From: JBCCFW01 sp039029535
GTDB taxonomy: Bacteria > Acidobacteriota > JBCCFW01
Assembly: GCA_039029535.1 (NCBI GenBank)
Contig: JBCCFW010000254.1
Coordinates: 1-8,192 of the forward strand
Direction of reading: 5' to 3'
Length of the DNA stretch: 8,192 nt
The notes below the pieces were generated by a model, which saw only the letters and a list, made by a program, of their open reading frames with translations, made no database searches and was not told where the DNA came from. A program made the position numbers and the translations under genes. This document shows, piece after piece, positions 1-7,083 of the stretch (within the stretch, counting starts at the first letter, position 1; each line of letters starts with the position of its first letter).

Positions 1-1064
1 GTGACGGCTCCTGGTCGGGACCGGGCACGAGCTGCGAGCCTGATGACTGCCCCGTCCTCATCGGCGCTTGCTGTCATCCCGACGGCACGTGCTCCCAGTT
101 CGTCGAGGCCGACTGCGACGACGACTTCCGCGGCGCTGGCACCGACTGCAAGGACTGTCCCCCGCCCGTCGGTGCCTGCTGCACGCCCGCCGGTGACTGC
201 ACGGTGACGACCCAGGCCGGCTGTGACGGCTCCTGGTCGGGAGCGGGCACGAGCTGCGAGCCTGATGACTGCCCCGTCCTCATCGGCGCGTGCTGTCACC
301 CCGACGGCACGTGCTCGCAGATCGTCGAGGCCGACTGCGACCACGACTTCCGCGGCGCCGGCACCGACTGCAAGGACTGCCCCCCGCCCGTCGGTGCCTG
401 CTGCACGCCCGTTGGCGACTGCACCGTGACGACCCAGGCCGGCTGCGACGGCTCCTGGTCGGGGGCGGGCACGAGCTGCGAGCCTGATGACTGCCCCGTC
501 CTCGTCGGCGCTTGCTGTCACCCCGACGGCACCTGCTCCCAGGTCGTCGAAGCCGACTGCGACCACGACTACCTCGGCGACGACACCGAGTGCAGGGGCG
601 GAAGAAGTTGCTTCCTCTCCGTCGGCGCCTGCTGCCTGCCTGACGGCGGGTGCTTCCGCACCACCGAGTCCGACTGTGACTCCGACCTCGGCACCTTCCA
701 GGGCGTCGGCACGAGCTGCGAGGGAGCGTGCCCGGAGGTCGGAGCCTGCTGCCTCGAGAACGGAGCTCACTGCGAGGACATGATCGAGATCGCGTGCCAG
801 GATCTCGAAGGCAGCTTCCAGGGCGAAGAGAGCGATTGCGCCACGCTCACCTGTCCCCTCCTGGGAGCCTGCTGTCTCGGCGATGGCTCCTGCCTGATGC
901 TCACCCACTCAGACTGCGTGGCGGCGAGCGGGCTCTTCACCGCGGGACGGTCCTGCGACTCCCTCGATTGTGCGGCCATCGTGCCGCTCCCACCGTGGTC
1001 GAAGGCCGCGCTGCTCATCGCGATGGCCGTGCTCGCCCTGGCCGTCCTCCGTCGAGGGACTTGA
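1..1064 (+). CDS. Cysteine-rich modular exported protein with C-terminal sorting-like tail (5'-truncated)
   Basis: The reading frame is open from the left edge (first full codon at base 3) to TGA at 1062-1064, giving about 353 residues. The start and any signal peptide lie outside the window, so an internal ATG or GTG such as that at 204 is not the real start. The protein is a chain of eight short modules whose GACC cores begin at bases 63, 171, 285, 393, 507, 624, 741 and 864. Each core is followed by a turn such as HPDGTC or LPDGGC, then an acidic or polar stretch with Cys, then G.GT.C. It ends in VPLPPWSKAALL, a hydrophobic helix and LRRGT. This arrangement resembles IPTL-CTERM/PEP-CTERM-type tails that direct sorting to the cell surface. 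The many paired cysteines suggest a disulfide-stabilised extracytoplasmic protein. I infer a structural or surface role; no catalytic motif is visible. The tail assignment is by resemblance only. Confidence 0.85.
   Translation, partial: DGSWSGPGTSCEPDDCPVLIGACCHPDGTCSQFVEADCDDDFRGAGTDCKDCPPPVGACCTPAGDCTVTTQAGCDGSWSGAGTSCEPDDCPVLIGACCHPDGTCSQIVEADCDHDFRGAGTDCKDCPPPVGACCTPVGDCTVTTQAGCDGSWSGAGTSCEPDDCPVLVGACCHPDGTCSQVVEADCDHDYLGDDTECRGGRSCFLSVGACCLPDGGCFRTTESDCDSDLGTFQGVGTSCEGACPEVGACCLENGAHCEDMIEIACQDLEGSFQGEESDCATLTCPLLGACCLGDGSCLMLTHSDCVAASGLFTAGRSCDSLDCAAIVPLPPWSKAALLIAMAVLALAVLRRGT
3..570 (+). repeat. 222-bp in-frame tandem repeat, about 2.6 copies
   Basis: Units begin at bases 3, 225 and 447, each with GACGGCTCCTGGTCGGG. 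The period is exactly 222 bp, or 74 codons, so the frame is kept. Each unit encodes two cysteine-rich modules, making it a higher-order repeat rather than a single-module one. By eye, units 1 and 2 differ at about a dozen of 222 positions, many of them silent. Unit 3 matches until about base 570 and then diverges. The 3' modules (from about 620) share only the protein pattern. This implies recent duplication or homogenisation of the 5' part of the gene. More units may lie upstream of the window. Confidence 0.93.
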
Positions 1065-1189
1065 CCGGACCGAGCCCATCATTCGCCAGGACTATCAAGA
1101 CAGCTCGTACGTTGAATTGGTGCTTATCCTGAGACAGCCCCTATCCTTGGCTTGTCACTCGCCCCCGAGGCCAACTCAGGAGACATCTC
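1065..1189 (+). promoter_or_regulatory. katG upstream region with clear ribosome binding site
   Basis: This 125-bp gap lies between the cysteine-rich gene and katG and must hold the katG leader, and probably its promoter. AGGAGA at 1178-1183 is followed by a 6-nt spacer to ATG 1190 and decides the katG start. I could not place a convincing -35/-10 pair. TATCCT occurs at 1125-1130 and again at 1142-1147. TATC followed shortly by GACAGC occurs at 1093-1104 and 1125-1138, which could be a regulator half-site repeat. No clear OxyR, PerR or Fur box was recognised. There is no obvious hairpin terminator for the upstream gene, so read-through into katG cannot be excluded. Confidence 0.5.
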
Positions 1190-3367
1190 ATGGACGGTAA
1201 GAACGGCAGTTCCGGCGGAGGTTGCCCGGTCATGCATGGCGGCAACACGCGAACGGACAACTCGGTCACCAAGTGGTGGCCGGAAGCGCTGAACCTGGAC
1301 ATCCTCCACCAGCACGACGCCCGCACGAATCCGATGGACGCGGACTACGACCACCGCGAAGCCGTCCAGGGCCTCGACTTCGAGGCGGTCAAGGCTGACG
1401 TCAAGACGCTGATGACCGAGAGCCAGGCATGGTGGCCGGCGGACTGGGGTCACTACGGTGGCCTGATGATCCGGCTCGCCTGGCACTCCGCCGGGTCCTA
1501 CCGGATGGGCGATGGCCGTGGAGGCGCGGGAGCCGGCAACATCCGCTTCGCGCCCCTCAACTCCTGGCCCGACAACGCCTCCTTGGACAAGGCCCGACGT
1601 CTCCTCTGGCCGGTCAAGAAGAAGCACGGCAACGCCCTCTCCTGGGCCGACCTCATCATCCTCGCGGGCAACATGGCCTACGAGTCGATGGGTCTCGAGA
1701 CCTTCGGTTTCGGCTTCGGTCGTGAAGACATCTGGGGCCCCGAGAAGGACGTCTACTGGGGCAGCGAAGGCGAGTGGCTCGCACCTTCCGAGAACCGCTA
1801 CGACGATCTCGACAACCCGGACACGCTGGAGAACCCGCTGGGCGCCGTCCACATGGGCCTCATCTACGTGAACCCCGAGGGCGTGAACGGCAACCCGGAC
1901 CCGGCACGCACGGCCCTGCACGTCCGTGAGACCTTCGCCCGCATGGCCATGAACGACGAGGAGACGGCCGCGCTCACTTGCGGCGGCCACACCGTCGGCA
2001 AGGCCCATGGTGGTGGCGACCACGCCAACATCGGCGCCGAGCCCGAGGGCTGCCCCGTCCACGCCCAGGGTCTCGGCTGGTCGAACCCGGGTCATGACGG
2101 CAAGGCGACCAACGCCTTCACCTCCGGCATCGAGGGCGCCTGGACGAAGAGCCCCACCCAGTGGGACATGGGCTACTTCGACTACCTCTTCGGCTACGAG
2201 TGGGAGCTCACGAAGTCCCCCGCCGGTGCCAACCAGTGGAAGCCCATCGACATGCCCGAGGACGAGATGCCGGTCGACCCGACCGACCCCTCGGCCCGCA
2301 GCATGCCGATGATGACGGACGCCGACATGGCGATGAAGGTCGATCCCGTCTACAACGAGATCTGCCAGAAGTTCAGGGCCGACCCCGCCTACTTCGCCGA
2401 CACCTTCGCCCGCGCCTGGTTCAAGCTGACCCATCGCGACATGGGACCGAAGGCCAACTACCTCGGCCCCGACGTGCCGGACGAAGACCTCATCTGGCAG
2501 GACCCCATCCCCGCCGGCCCCACCGACTACGACGTCGACGCGGTGAAGACGAAGATCGCGGAGAGCGGTCTCTCCACCGCCGAGCTCATCGCCACTGCCT
2601 GGGACAGCGCCCGCACCTTCCGCGGCTCCGACAAGCGGGGTGGCGTCAATGGCGCGCGCATCCGTCTCGCCCCCCAGAAGGACTGGGCGGGGAACGAGCC
2701 CGAGCGTCTCGCCAAGGTCCTCGGCATCTTGGAGCCGATTGCCGCCGACGCCGGCGCCTCCCTCGCCGACGTCATCGTGCTCGCGGGCAACGTGGGGCTG
2801 GAGCAGTCCATCCAGGCCGCCGGCTTCGACACCCCCGTCCCCTTCACTCCGGGTCGTGGCGACGCGACGGACGACCAGACCGACGCCGACAGCTTCTCGG
2901 TGCTCGAGCCCCTCGCGGACGGCTTCCGCAACTGGCAGTTGAAGCACTACGCCGTCTCACCCGAAGCGATGATGCTCGACCGCGCGCAGCTCCTGGGCCT
3001 GACGGCGGCGGAGATGACCGTCCTCGTCGGCGGCCTCCGCGTGCTCGGCGCCAACCATGGCGGCTCGAGCCAGGGCGTCTTCACCGAACGCGTCGGTCAG
3101 CTCACCACCGACTTCTTCGTCAACCTGACGGACATGTCGATGAGCTGGGAGCCGGTCGGTCGCGGTTCTTACGAGCTGCGGGACCGCGCCACGGGCGAAG
3201 CGAGGTTCACGGCGACCAGCGCCGACCTCGTCTTCGGCTCCAACTCCGTCCTCCGCGCCTACGCCGAGGTCTACGCTCAAGACGACAACGCGGAGAAGTT
3301 CGTCCGCGACTTCGTCGCGGCCTGGACCAAGGTGATGAACGCCGACCGCTTCGACCTGACGGAGTGA
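1190..3367 (+). CDS. katG: Catalase-peroxidase KatG
   Basis: This is a 725-residue bifunctional haem enzyme that dismutates hydrogen peroxide and oxidises donors with peroxide, probably in the cytoplasm since no signal peptide is seen. The length is normal for the family. The N-terminal haem domain (about 25-430) has the distal triad R95, W98, H99 in RLAWHSAG. The cross-linked Met-Tyr-Trp adduct is predicted as M252, Y226 and W98. The proximal haem ligand is H267 in CGGHTVGKAHG, with partners W318 and D377 (in MMTDAD). S312 aligns with Ser315 of the Mycobacterium tuberculosis enzyme, and R416 in HRDMGP with its mobile Arg418. The C-terminal, haem-free duplicated domain spans about 440-725. 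The N-terminus keeps the typical WWPEALNLDILHQH segment, and the AGGAGA ribosome binding site fits the start. There is no adjacent regulator on the same strand. All catalytic residues are present, so an active enzyme is expected. Confidence 0.98.
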   Translation: MDGKNGSSGGGCPVMHGGNTRTDNSVTKWWPEALNLDILHQHDARTNPMDADYDHREAVQGLDFEAVKADVKTLMTESQAWWPADWGHYGGLMIRLAWHSAGSYRMGDGRGGAGAGNIRFAPLNSWPDNASLDKARRLLWPVKKKHGNALSWADLIILAGNMAYESMGLETFGFGFGREDIWGPEKDVYWGSEGEWLAPSENRYDDLDNPDTLENPLGAVHMGLIYVNPEGVNGNPDPARTALHVRETFARMAMNDEETAALTCGGHTVGKAHGGGDHANIGAEPEGCPVHAQGLGWSNPGHDGKATNAFTSGIEGAWTKSPTQWDMGYFDYLFGYEWELTKSPAGANQWKPIDMPEDEMPVDPTDPSARSMPMMTDADMAMKVDPVYNEICQKFRADPAYFADTFARAWFKLTHRDMGPKANYLGPDVPDEDLIWQDPIPAGPTDYDVDAVKTKIAESGLSTAELIATAWDSARTFRGSDKRGGVNGARIRLAPQKDWAGNEPERLAKVLGILEPIAADAGASLADVIVLAGNVGLEQSIQAAGFDTPVPFTPGRGDATDDQTDADSFSVLEPLADGFRNWQLKHYAVSPEAMMLDRAQLLGLTAAEMTVLVGGLRVLGANHGGSSQGVFTERVGQLTTDFFVNLTDMSMSWEPVGRGSYELRDRATGEARFTATSADLVFGSNSVLRAYAEVYAQDDNAEKFVRDFVAAWTKVMNADRFDLTE

Positions 3368-3374
3368 GGCTTCC

Positions 3375-3404
3375 CCTTCCGGGCGGGCTGCCCCGCCCGG
3401 AAGG
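3375..3404. terminator. Perfect 13-bp inverted repeat between convergent genes
   Basis: The arms CCTTCCGGGCGGG (3375-3387) and CCCGCCCGGAAGG (3392-3404) are perfectly complementary around a 4-nt CTGC loop. The hairpin begins 7 nt after the katG stop and lies 26 nt before the 3' end of the minus-strand DJ-1/PfpI gene. It is therefore placed to end transcription from both directions. Neither side has a U-rich tract, so it is not a classical intrinsic terminator. In high-GC genomes such strong stems often serve as terminators or 3'-end stabilisers. Confidence 0.75.
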
Positions 3405-3430
3405 ACCCCGCTCAGTCCGTGCCGCTGACG

Positions 3431-4558
3431 TCAGGAGCCTGGCTGGCCTCTCAGGAGCTGCTCGAAGCTCGGATCGCCGTGAAGGCTGGACAGGTCGGCG
3501 TCGCCGCGGACCTGAGCGCCGTCGATCCGGCCTGACTCGAGGGCCGACGCGAGATGGACGAGCGCGGCCTTGCGATCTCCGGCGAGCGCCGCAGAGCACG
3601 CTGCGTTGTAGAGCGCGCTGACCGCGTGGCGTTCCGACCGGGCCGACCGGAGAAAGGCGTCGACCGCCTCCGCATGGCGTCCCGCTCTGTAGAGGGTCGT
3701 CGCGAGCTGGTACTGGACGTGCTCATCGTCTGGCTCGACCCGGAGGTGTGCCGAGTAGGCCTCGAGGGCGGCGGTCCAGTTCTTCTCCTCGACGTGGATG
3801 CCAGCCTGCTGCAGGGCCCGCCCCCGTTCATCGAGGCTCGGGTTGAGCAGTGAGTAACTCTTGACCAGGTGCGGCTCGGGCGTCCAGCGGTACTCCATGT
3901 AGGCCGCCGTCTGATCCGCGACACGGCGCCCGAGGAGGCGGGCGACCAGGTGCAGGGAACCGTCGATGCCCGCGCTCACGCCCGCGGTCGTGATGCACTG
4001 ACCGTTGTCGATGAAGCGCCGCCCCGGATGCACGCGCAGCGCCGGGTAGGTATTGGCAAGACCCTCGATCGCACCGTGCCAGGTCGTGACGTCCTTGCCG
4101 TCGAGCAAGCCAGTCTCGGCGAGAAGGAAGGCACCGGTGCACACCGACAAGGCGACCTCAGCCTCGATGGCCGTGCGCTTCACCCACGCCAGGAACTCCG
4201 AGTCCTTCATCACGCTCGAAGTGCCGCCTCCGGGCAGCACGAGGATGTCGGGCTCGGGGGCATCGTGGATGGAGTACTCCGGCACGACCTTCACGAAGCC
4301 CTGGCTTTGGATGCCGTCGGTGGTCTTGGAGACCGTGTAGACCTCGAAGGCCCCGTCCCCCAGCCCCCCGAAGCTCGACCCCGCAGCGAACACCTCGCCC
4401 GGGCCAGCCCAGTCGAGCAGCTCGGCTCCGTCCCAGACGACGATCGCCACGTTGCGCTTCTTCGCCTCGGCAGCAACGCTCGTGCCAGCAAGCATCGCCA
4501 TCATCAACACCAGTCCGGGAATGAAACGGCCGAAGTCAAGGGAGTGTCTCGCATGCAT
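3431..4558 (-). CDS. Exported DJ-1/PfpI-family protein fused to TPR repeats
   Basis: This is a 375-residue protein. Residues 1-30 form a signal peptide: HARH.., then a hydrophobic stretch PGLVLMMAMLAGTSVAA, with likely cleavage near VAA/EA. The DJ-1/PfpI (GATase1-like) domain spans about 36-225 and contains LLDWAGPGEVF, ILVLPGGG, the nucleophile elbow C140 in SVCTGAFLLAETGLLDG, and H161 in TTWHG. Three TPR-like helical hairpins follow at about 246-345, then a DADLSSL..DPSFEQLL ending common after bacterial TPRs. Family members include isonitrile hydratases, proteases, glyoxalases and thiol stress proteins, so the reaction cannot be named. The TPRs suggest a protein partner. The frame is open upstream to 4765, but the start at 4558 is chosen for its AGGAG at 8-nt spacing and the signal peptide it gives. 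The start overlaps the end of the AraC-type gene by 23 nt, implying translational coupling. Confidence 0.92.
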   Translation of the reverse strand: MHARHSLDFGRFIPGLVLMMAMLAGTSVAAEAKKRNVAIVVWDGAELLDWAGPGEVFAAGSSFGGLGDGAFEVYTVSKTTDGIQSQGFVKVVPEYSIHDAPEPDILVLPGGGTSSVMKDSEFLAWVKRTAIEAEVALSVCTGAFLLAETGLLDGKDVTTWHGAIEGLANTYPALRVHPGRRFIDNGQCITTAGVSAGIDGSLHLVARLLGRRVADQTAAYMEYRWTPEPHLVKSYSLLNPSLDERGRALQQAGIHVEEKNWTAALEAYSAHLRVEPDDEHVQYQLATTLYRAGRHAEAVDAFLRSARSERHAVSALYNAACSAALAGDRKAALVHLASALESGRIDGAQVRGDADLSSLHGDPSFEQLLRGQPGS

Positions 4559-5579
4559 TGTCCTGTCTCCTGGAAGGATCGGAAGACCGAGCACGAGGTG
4601 CCTGACCTCGTCGGGTCTCTCCAAGGGTGGTGCCCACGTGCTTCTTCCAGAGCCGGCGCAACTGGCGAGCGTCCTGGAAGCCGCAGCGGAGGGCGATGTC
4701 TTCGGTCTGGAGCTCGGGCCGCGTGAGCAGTTGTCGCGCGACCTCGAGCCGCACCTGAGTCGCAAAGGTCTTCAAGGTCACCCCGGTCTCCTGACGGAAC
4801 AGGCGGGTCAGGTGACGCGGACTGAGATGCGCGAGCTCGGCGAGCTCGTCGATGGTGGCCAGCCGGTCCGGGTGCTCGATGAGCCAGTCCTGCACGCGAT
4901 GAATGCTCTGATGCAGGTGGCTGCGATGCTCCTGGTAGATCGACGACTGGCTGCTGTCACCACAACGTCTCAAGTAGACGACCATCTCCCGGGTGACCTG
5001 GGCCGCCAACTTCGGGCCCTGGTCCTCCTCGATGAGCGCGAGCGCCATGTCGATGCCCGACGCCACGCCGGCGCTGGTCACCAGGTTCCCGTCGCGAACG
5101 AAGAGCCGATTCTCGAGAACGGTGGCGTCCGGGTAGGTGGTCCGCAGCCTCTCCACGACCTTCCAGTGCGTCGTGCACGAGCGACCGTCGAGCAAGCCGG
5201 CCTGGGCCAGCGCGAAGGAGCCCGAGCAAACGGAGCTGACCCTCGCGCCGCAGGCCTCGGCTGCGCGCAGCCAGTCGACGGGGACGTCGAGCACGTCGAG
5301 TCGAGTGGATTCCGTCCCGGGCACGATGATCCAGTCGGACTCCTTGGGCTCCGGCAGCGGCTCGAGGTCCGCGATGGTGAAGCCTTGAGCCGAGCGTGCT
5401 CGCTCGTGCGCTCCGACGAAGGTCATCGCGTACTCGGCGCCGAAAATGGTGGCCTCGTGAACGGCCTGGACCGGTCCACCGAAGTCCAGGGCGTGGACAT
5501 CGGGAAGCACCAGGACCAGGACCCGACGGGATCGCGAAGCCGGGGGCTCATTCATGCGCTGGAGGACGAGTTCAGCCAT
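4536..5579 (-). CDS. AraC-family transcriptional regulator with N-terminal GATase1 (DJ-1/PfpI-like) domain
   Basis: This is a 347-residue protein of the GlxA/FtrA/CdhR type. The GATase1-like domain spans about 19-205 and includes LDFGGPVQA, WIIVPGTES, the elbow C118 in SVCSGSFALAQAGLLDG, H138 and TSAGVASGIDMAL. The AraC DNA-binding region spans about 226-325. Its first helix-turn-helix is around 242-266 (TIDELAELAHLSPRHLTRLF) and its second around 292-324 (IALRCGFQDARQLRRLWKKH). A charged tail of about 22 residues follows. Members of this class usually activate a neighbouring operon in response to a small metabolite, which fits the coupled DJ-1/PfpI gene downstream. An in-frame TGA at 5588-5586 lies just before the ATG at 5579, so the start cannot lie further upstream. 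No good ribosome binding site precedes it; a GGGAG lies about 17 nt away. M9 at 5555 is the alternative. The inducer is unknown. Confidence 0.93.
   Translation of the reverse strand: MAELVLQRMNEPPASRSRRVLVLVLPDVHALDFGGPVQAVHEATIFGAEYAMTFVGAHERARSAQGFTIADLEPLPEPKESDWIIVPGTESTRLDVLDVPVDWLRAAEACGARVSSVCSGSFALAQAGLLDGRSCTTHWKVVERLRTTYPDATVLENRLFVRDGNLVTSAGVASGIDMALALIEEDQGPKLAAQVTREMVVYLRRCGDSSQSSIYQEHRSHLHQSIHRVQDWLIEHPDRLATIDELAELAHLSPRHLTRLFRQETGVTLKTFATQVRLEVARQLLTRPELQTEDIALRCGFQDARQLRRLWKKHVGTTLGETRRGQAPRARSSDPSRRQDNACETLP
4567..4571 (-). promoter_or_regulatory. Ribosome binding site fixing the start of the DJ-1/PfpI-TPR gene
   Basis: On the minus strand AGGAG (CTCCT at 4567-4571 on plus) sits 8 nt before the ATG at 4558-4556. 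It lies inside the 3' end of the upstream regulator gene. It supports the internal start over the longer open frame that reaches 4765, whose extra 69 residues are arginine/serine-rich and merely mirror the regulator's coding sequence. Confidence 0.8.
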
Positions 5580-5766
5580 GGCTCGTCAGACAGTAGCTCC
5601 CAGCCCTGAGACCCGCCCGGACAATGAACGGACGTTTCCGGCCATGGCGCCCGAGACCGAGTCACCCGAACGCTCGGCCCCCTGAACGGCGCGCTCCCAC
5701 CGGTCCCCACCCAAGCGGCATGGTGGAACGCATCGGACCGCGTGTCACCGCGGCGAGGAGGAGCCG
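5580..5766. promoter_or_regulatory. Divergent intergenic region between the regulator operon and the cysteine-rich gene
   Basis: This 187-bp region must contain the start signals of the minus-strand regulator operon and of the plus-strand cysteine-rich gene. On the plus side AGGAGG at 5756-5761, with 5-nt spacing, sets the ATG at 5767. The right part (from about 5671) is repeated upstream of the next paralog at an offset of 1442 bp, so it belongs to the duplicated gene unit. The left part (5580-5670) has no clear counterpart there and is the likely regulator promoter. I could not identify convincing -35/-10 boxes on either strand. Confidence 0.5.
5707..5732 (+). repeat. 26-bp leader element, copy 1 (upstream of the 5767 gene)
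   Basis: Bases 5707-5732 are identical to 7149-7174 upstream of the next paralog, although flanking leader bases differ and a 2-nt indel follows. The element starts CCACCCAAGCGGCATGGTGG and contains a 5-bp inverted repeat, CCACC/GGTGG, around a 10-nt loop. It ends 34 nt before the start codon. It could be a regulator site, part of a promoter or an mRNA leader structure. Recent common ancestry alone may also explain it. Confidence 0.7.
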
Positions 5767-7083
5767 ATGAGGGAATGCACCTGTCTGCCGAACGTCACCA
5801 TGGCCGTGGCCCTGCTCATCCTGGTGAGCGCGGCACCTGCCGTCGCCGGCGAGACGGGCGCCTGCTGTCACTACTTCGACATGGGATGGGAGTGCGTCGA
5901 GCTCGGCGAGGCGGGGTGCCGGGCCTGGCGTGGTGGTTCGGAGTGGCATGGCCCGGGCACGAGCTGCTTTGGCTTCGACTGCGGCATCGGCGGTTGCTGT
6001 CTCGACGTCGGCTGCTTCAACTTCGATCAGGTGACTTGCGGCATCGTGGGAGGACACTGGCTGGGCGCCCTCTACCGCTGCCCCGGGAGACTCTGCACCG
6101 CCCTCGTGGGGGCCTGCTGCGAGCCGCTCGACGCCAGCAGCTTCACCTGCACCGAGCGAACCGCAGTGACCTGCGCCATCGCCGGGGGCAGCTTCCTCGG
6201 CACCGGAACGAGCTGTGAGGAGACCGACTGCACGACTCCGCACGCCTGCTGCCTCTCCGATGGGACCTGCATCGACCTGACCATCGGCGACTGCCGCGAC
6301 GTCGGCGGCCAGGTGGGCGCCTTCGGCAGCGACTGCGCGACCGCTTCCTGCGCCGCAACGGAGGCGGCTTGCATCGACGCCCCTGGCACGCTTTGCCTCG
6401 ACCTGCTGCCCGCGGACATCGAGAGATTCGGCGGGACGAGTTGGGGCCCGGACAGCTCTTGCGACACGTTCAGCTGCACCGGCGGCGCCTGCTGCCTGCC
6501 CGACGGAAGCTGCGAGTTCTTCCCGCGCCGCAGCGCCTGCCTCGAGGCCGGCGGGACGCCCCACGCGCCCTTCTCGACCTGTGACGAGGTCGAGTGCACG
6601 GTCCGTCCTCTCGAGGCCTGCTGCCTGGACACGACCTGCCTCGAGGTCAGCCGAGCCAACTGTTCCTGGCGCCGAGGCGACGCGCAAGGACCGGGTAGCT
6701 CGTGCGACGACGTCAGTTGCACTGCAATCCGGCCCGGATCGATTGCGAACGGGACGCGGGCTCGACGCGGCTCACCGCTGACGCTGCGGCGTGGAGACGA
6801 TGACGAGCTCCTCCTCGCCTGGTCGACGAGCTGTAGCCCGGACGAGCCGGACTTCGCGGTCCACGAAGGAGAGCTCGGCGACTGGTACGGCCACGAGGCC
6901 GTGCTCTGCACGACAGAGGGCCTGCCAGAAGCGACGGTCGTGCCCGAGCCCGGCGCCCGCTACTTCCTCGTCGTCTCGGTCACCACCACGGACGAGGGTA
7001 GCTGGGGGCTTCGTTCCGACGGGCAAGAGCGGCCGGCGCCCGGAACCAGCTGCCGCGGACGCCGCCTCCTCGGCTGTCCGTAG
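5767..7083 (+). CDS. Secreted cysteine-rich modular protein with distinct C-terminal domain (paralog A)
   Basis: This is a complete 438-residue protein. The signal peptide is residues 1-27 (TMAVALLILVSAAPAVA, cleavage after AVA). Seven cysteine-rich modules follow, with cores near residues 31, 76, 116, 159, 199, 240 and 283. Most show a CC pair, a short turn with Cys, then GG.F.G.GT.C and a final Cys. The module near 199 is degenerate (EAACIDAPGTLC). Residues about 320-438 form a different, cysteine-poor domain with LLLAWSTSC, FAVHEGELGDWYGH, LCTT, YFLVVSVTTTDEGSWG and SDGQERP. I recall this pattern as a recurrent C-terminal beta-rich domain of secreted proteins, but I cannot name a family for it. 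There is no hydrophobic anchor, unlike the gene ending at 1064. AGGAGG at 5756-5761 supports the start. The role is probably structural or binding outside the cell; no enzyme motif is seen. The next gene is a tandem paralog. Confidence 0.88.
   Translation: MRECTCLPNVTMAVALLILVSAAPAVAGETGACCHYFDMGWECVELGEAGCRAWRGGSEWHGPGTSCFGFDCGIGGCCLDVGCFNFDQVTCGIVGGHWLGALYRCPGRLCTALVGACCEPLDASSFTCTERTAVTCAIAGGSFLGTGTSCEETDCTTPHACCLSDGTCIDLTIGDCRDVGGQVGAFGSDCATASCAATEAACIDAPGTLCLDLLPADIERFGGTSWGPDSSCDTFSCTGGACCLPDGSCEFFPRRSACLEAGGTPHAPFSTCDEVECTVRPLEACCLDTTCLEVSRANCSWRRGDAQGPGSSCDDVSCTAIRPGSIANGTRARRGSPLTLRRGDDDELLLAWSTSCSPDEPDFAVHEGELGDWYGHEAVLCTTEGLPEATVVPEPGARYFLVVSVTTTDEGSWGLRSDGQERPAPGTSCRGRRLLGCP

Noticed and set aside
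3..570. CRISPR or other spaced repeat array
   Set aside because: The repeats are contiguous, in frame and coding, without unique spacers.
204..1064. Start of the first cysteine-rich gene at the ATG/GTG near 204
   Set aside because: The same frame continues without a stop to the left window edge, with two more full modules, so this is an internal codon in a repeat.
1124..2947. 607-codon open frame on the minus strand opposite katG
   Set aside because: It lies wholly antisense to an intact katG, has a low-complexity Val/Gly/Ala/Arg composition and no recognisable domain. Such shadows are expected in high-GC coding DNA.
2161..3621. 486-codon plus-strand frame overlapping the end of katG and the start of the hairpin region
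   Set aside because: It is an arginine/proline-rich out-of-frame shadow of katG running into the antisense of the DJ-1/PfpI gene; no ribosome binding site or domain.
3869..4726. Plus-strand frames opposite the DJ-1/PfpI and AraC genes (3869-4726 and 4452-5609)
   Set aside because: They are antisense to two clearly recognised genes and have no domain of their own.
4559..4765. N-terminal extension of the DJ-1/PfpI protein up to 4765
   Set aside because: The extra 69 residues are low-complexity shadow of the AraC coding sequence and would bury the signal peptide; the start at 4558 has a good ribosome binding site.
5720..5770. Possible 16-codon leader ORF whose TGA overlaps the ATG of paralog A
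   Set aside because: The ATG is kept in the second leader (7162), but there the frame does not stop at the start codon and the encoded residues differ, so a conserved coupled leader peptide is not supported.
5662..6687. Two long minus-strand frames (5662-6687 and 6980-8131) with similar starts
   Set aside because: Their likeness to each other is fully explained by the duplication of the plus-strand cysteine-rich genes they mirror. They show no independent coding signs.
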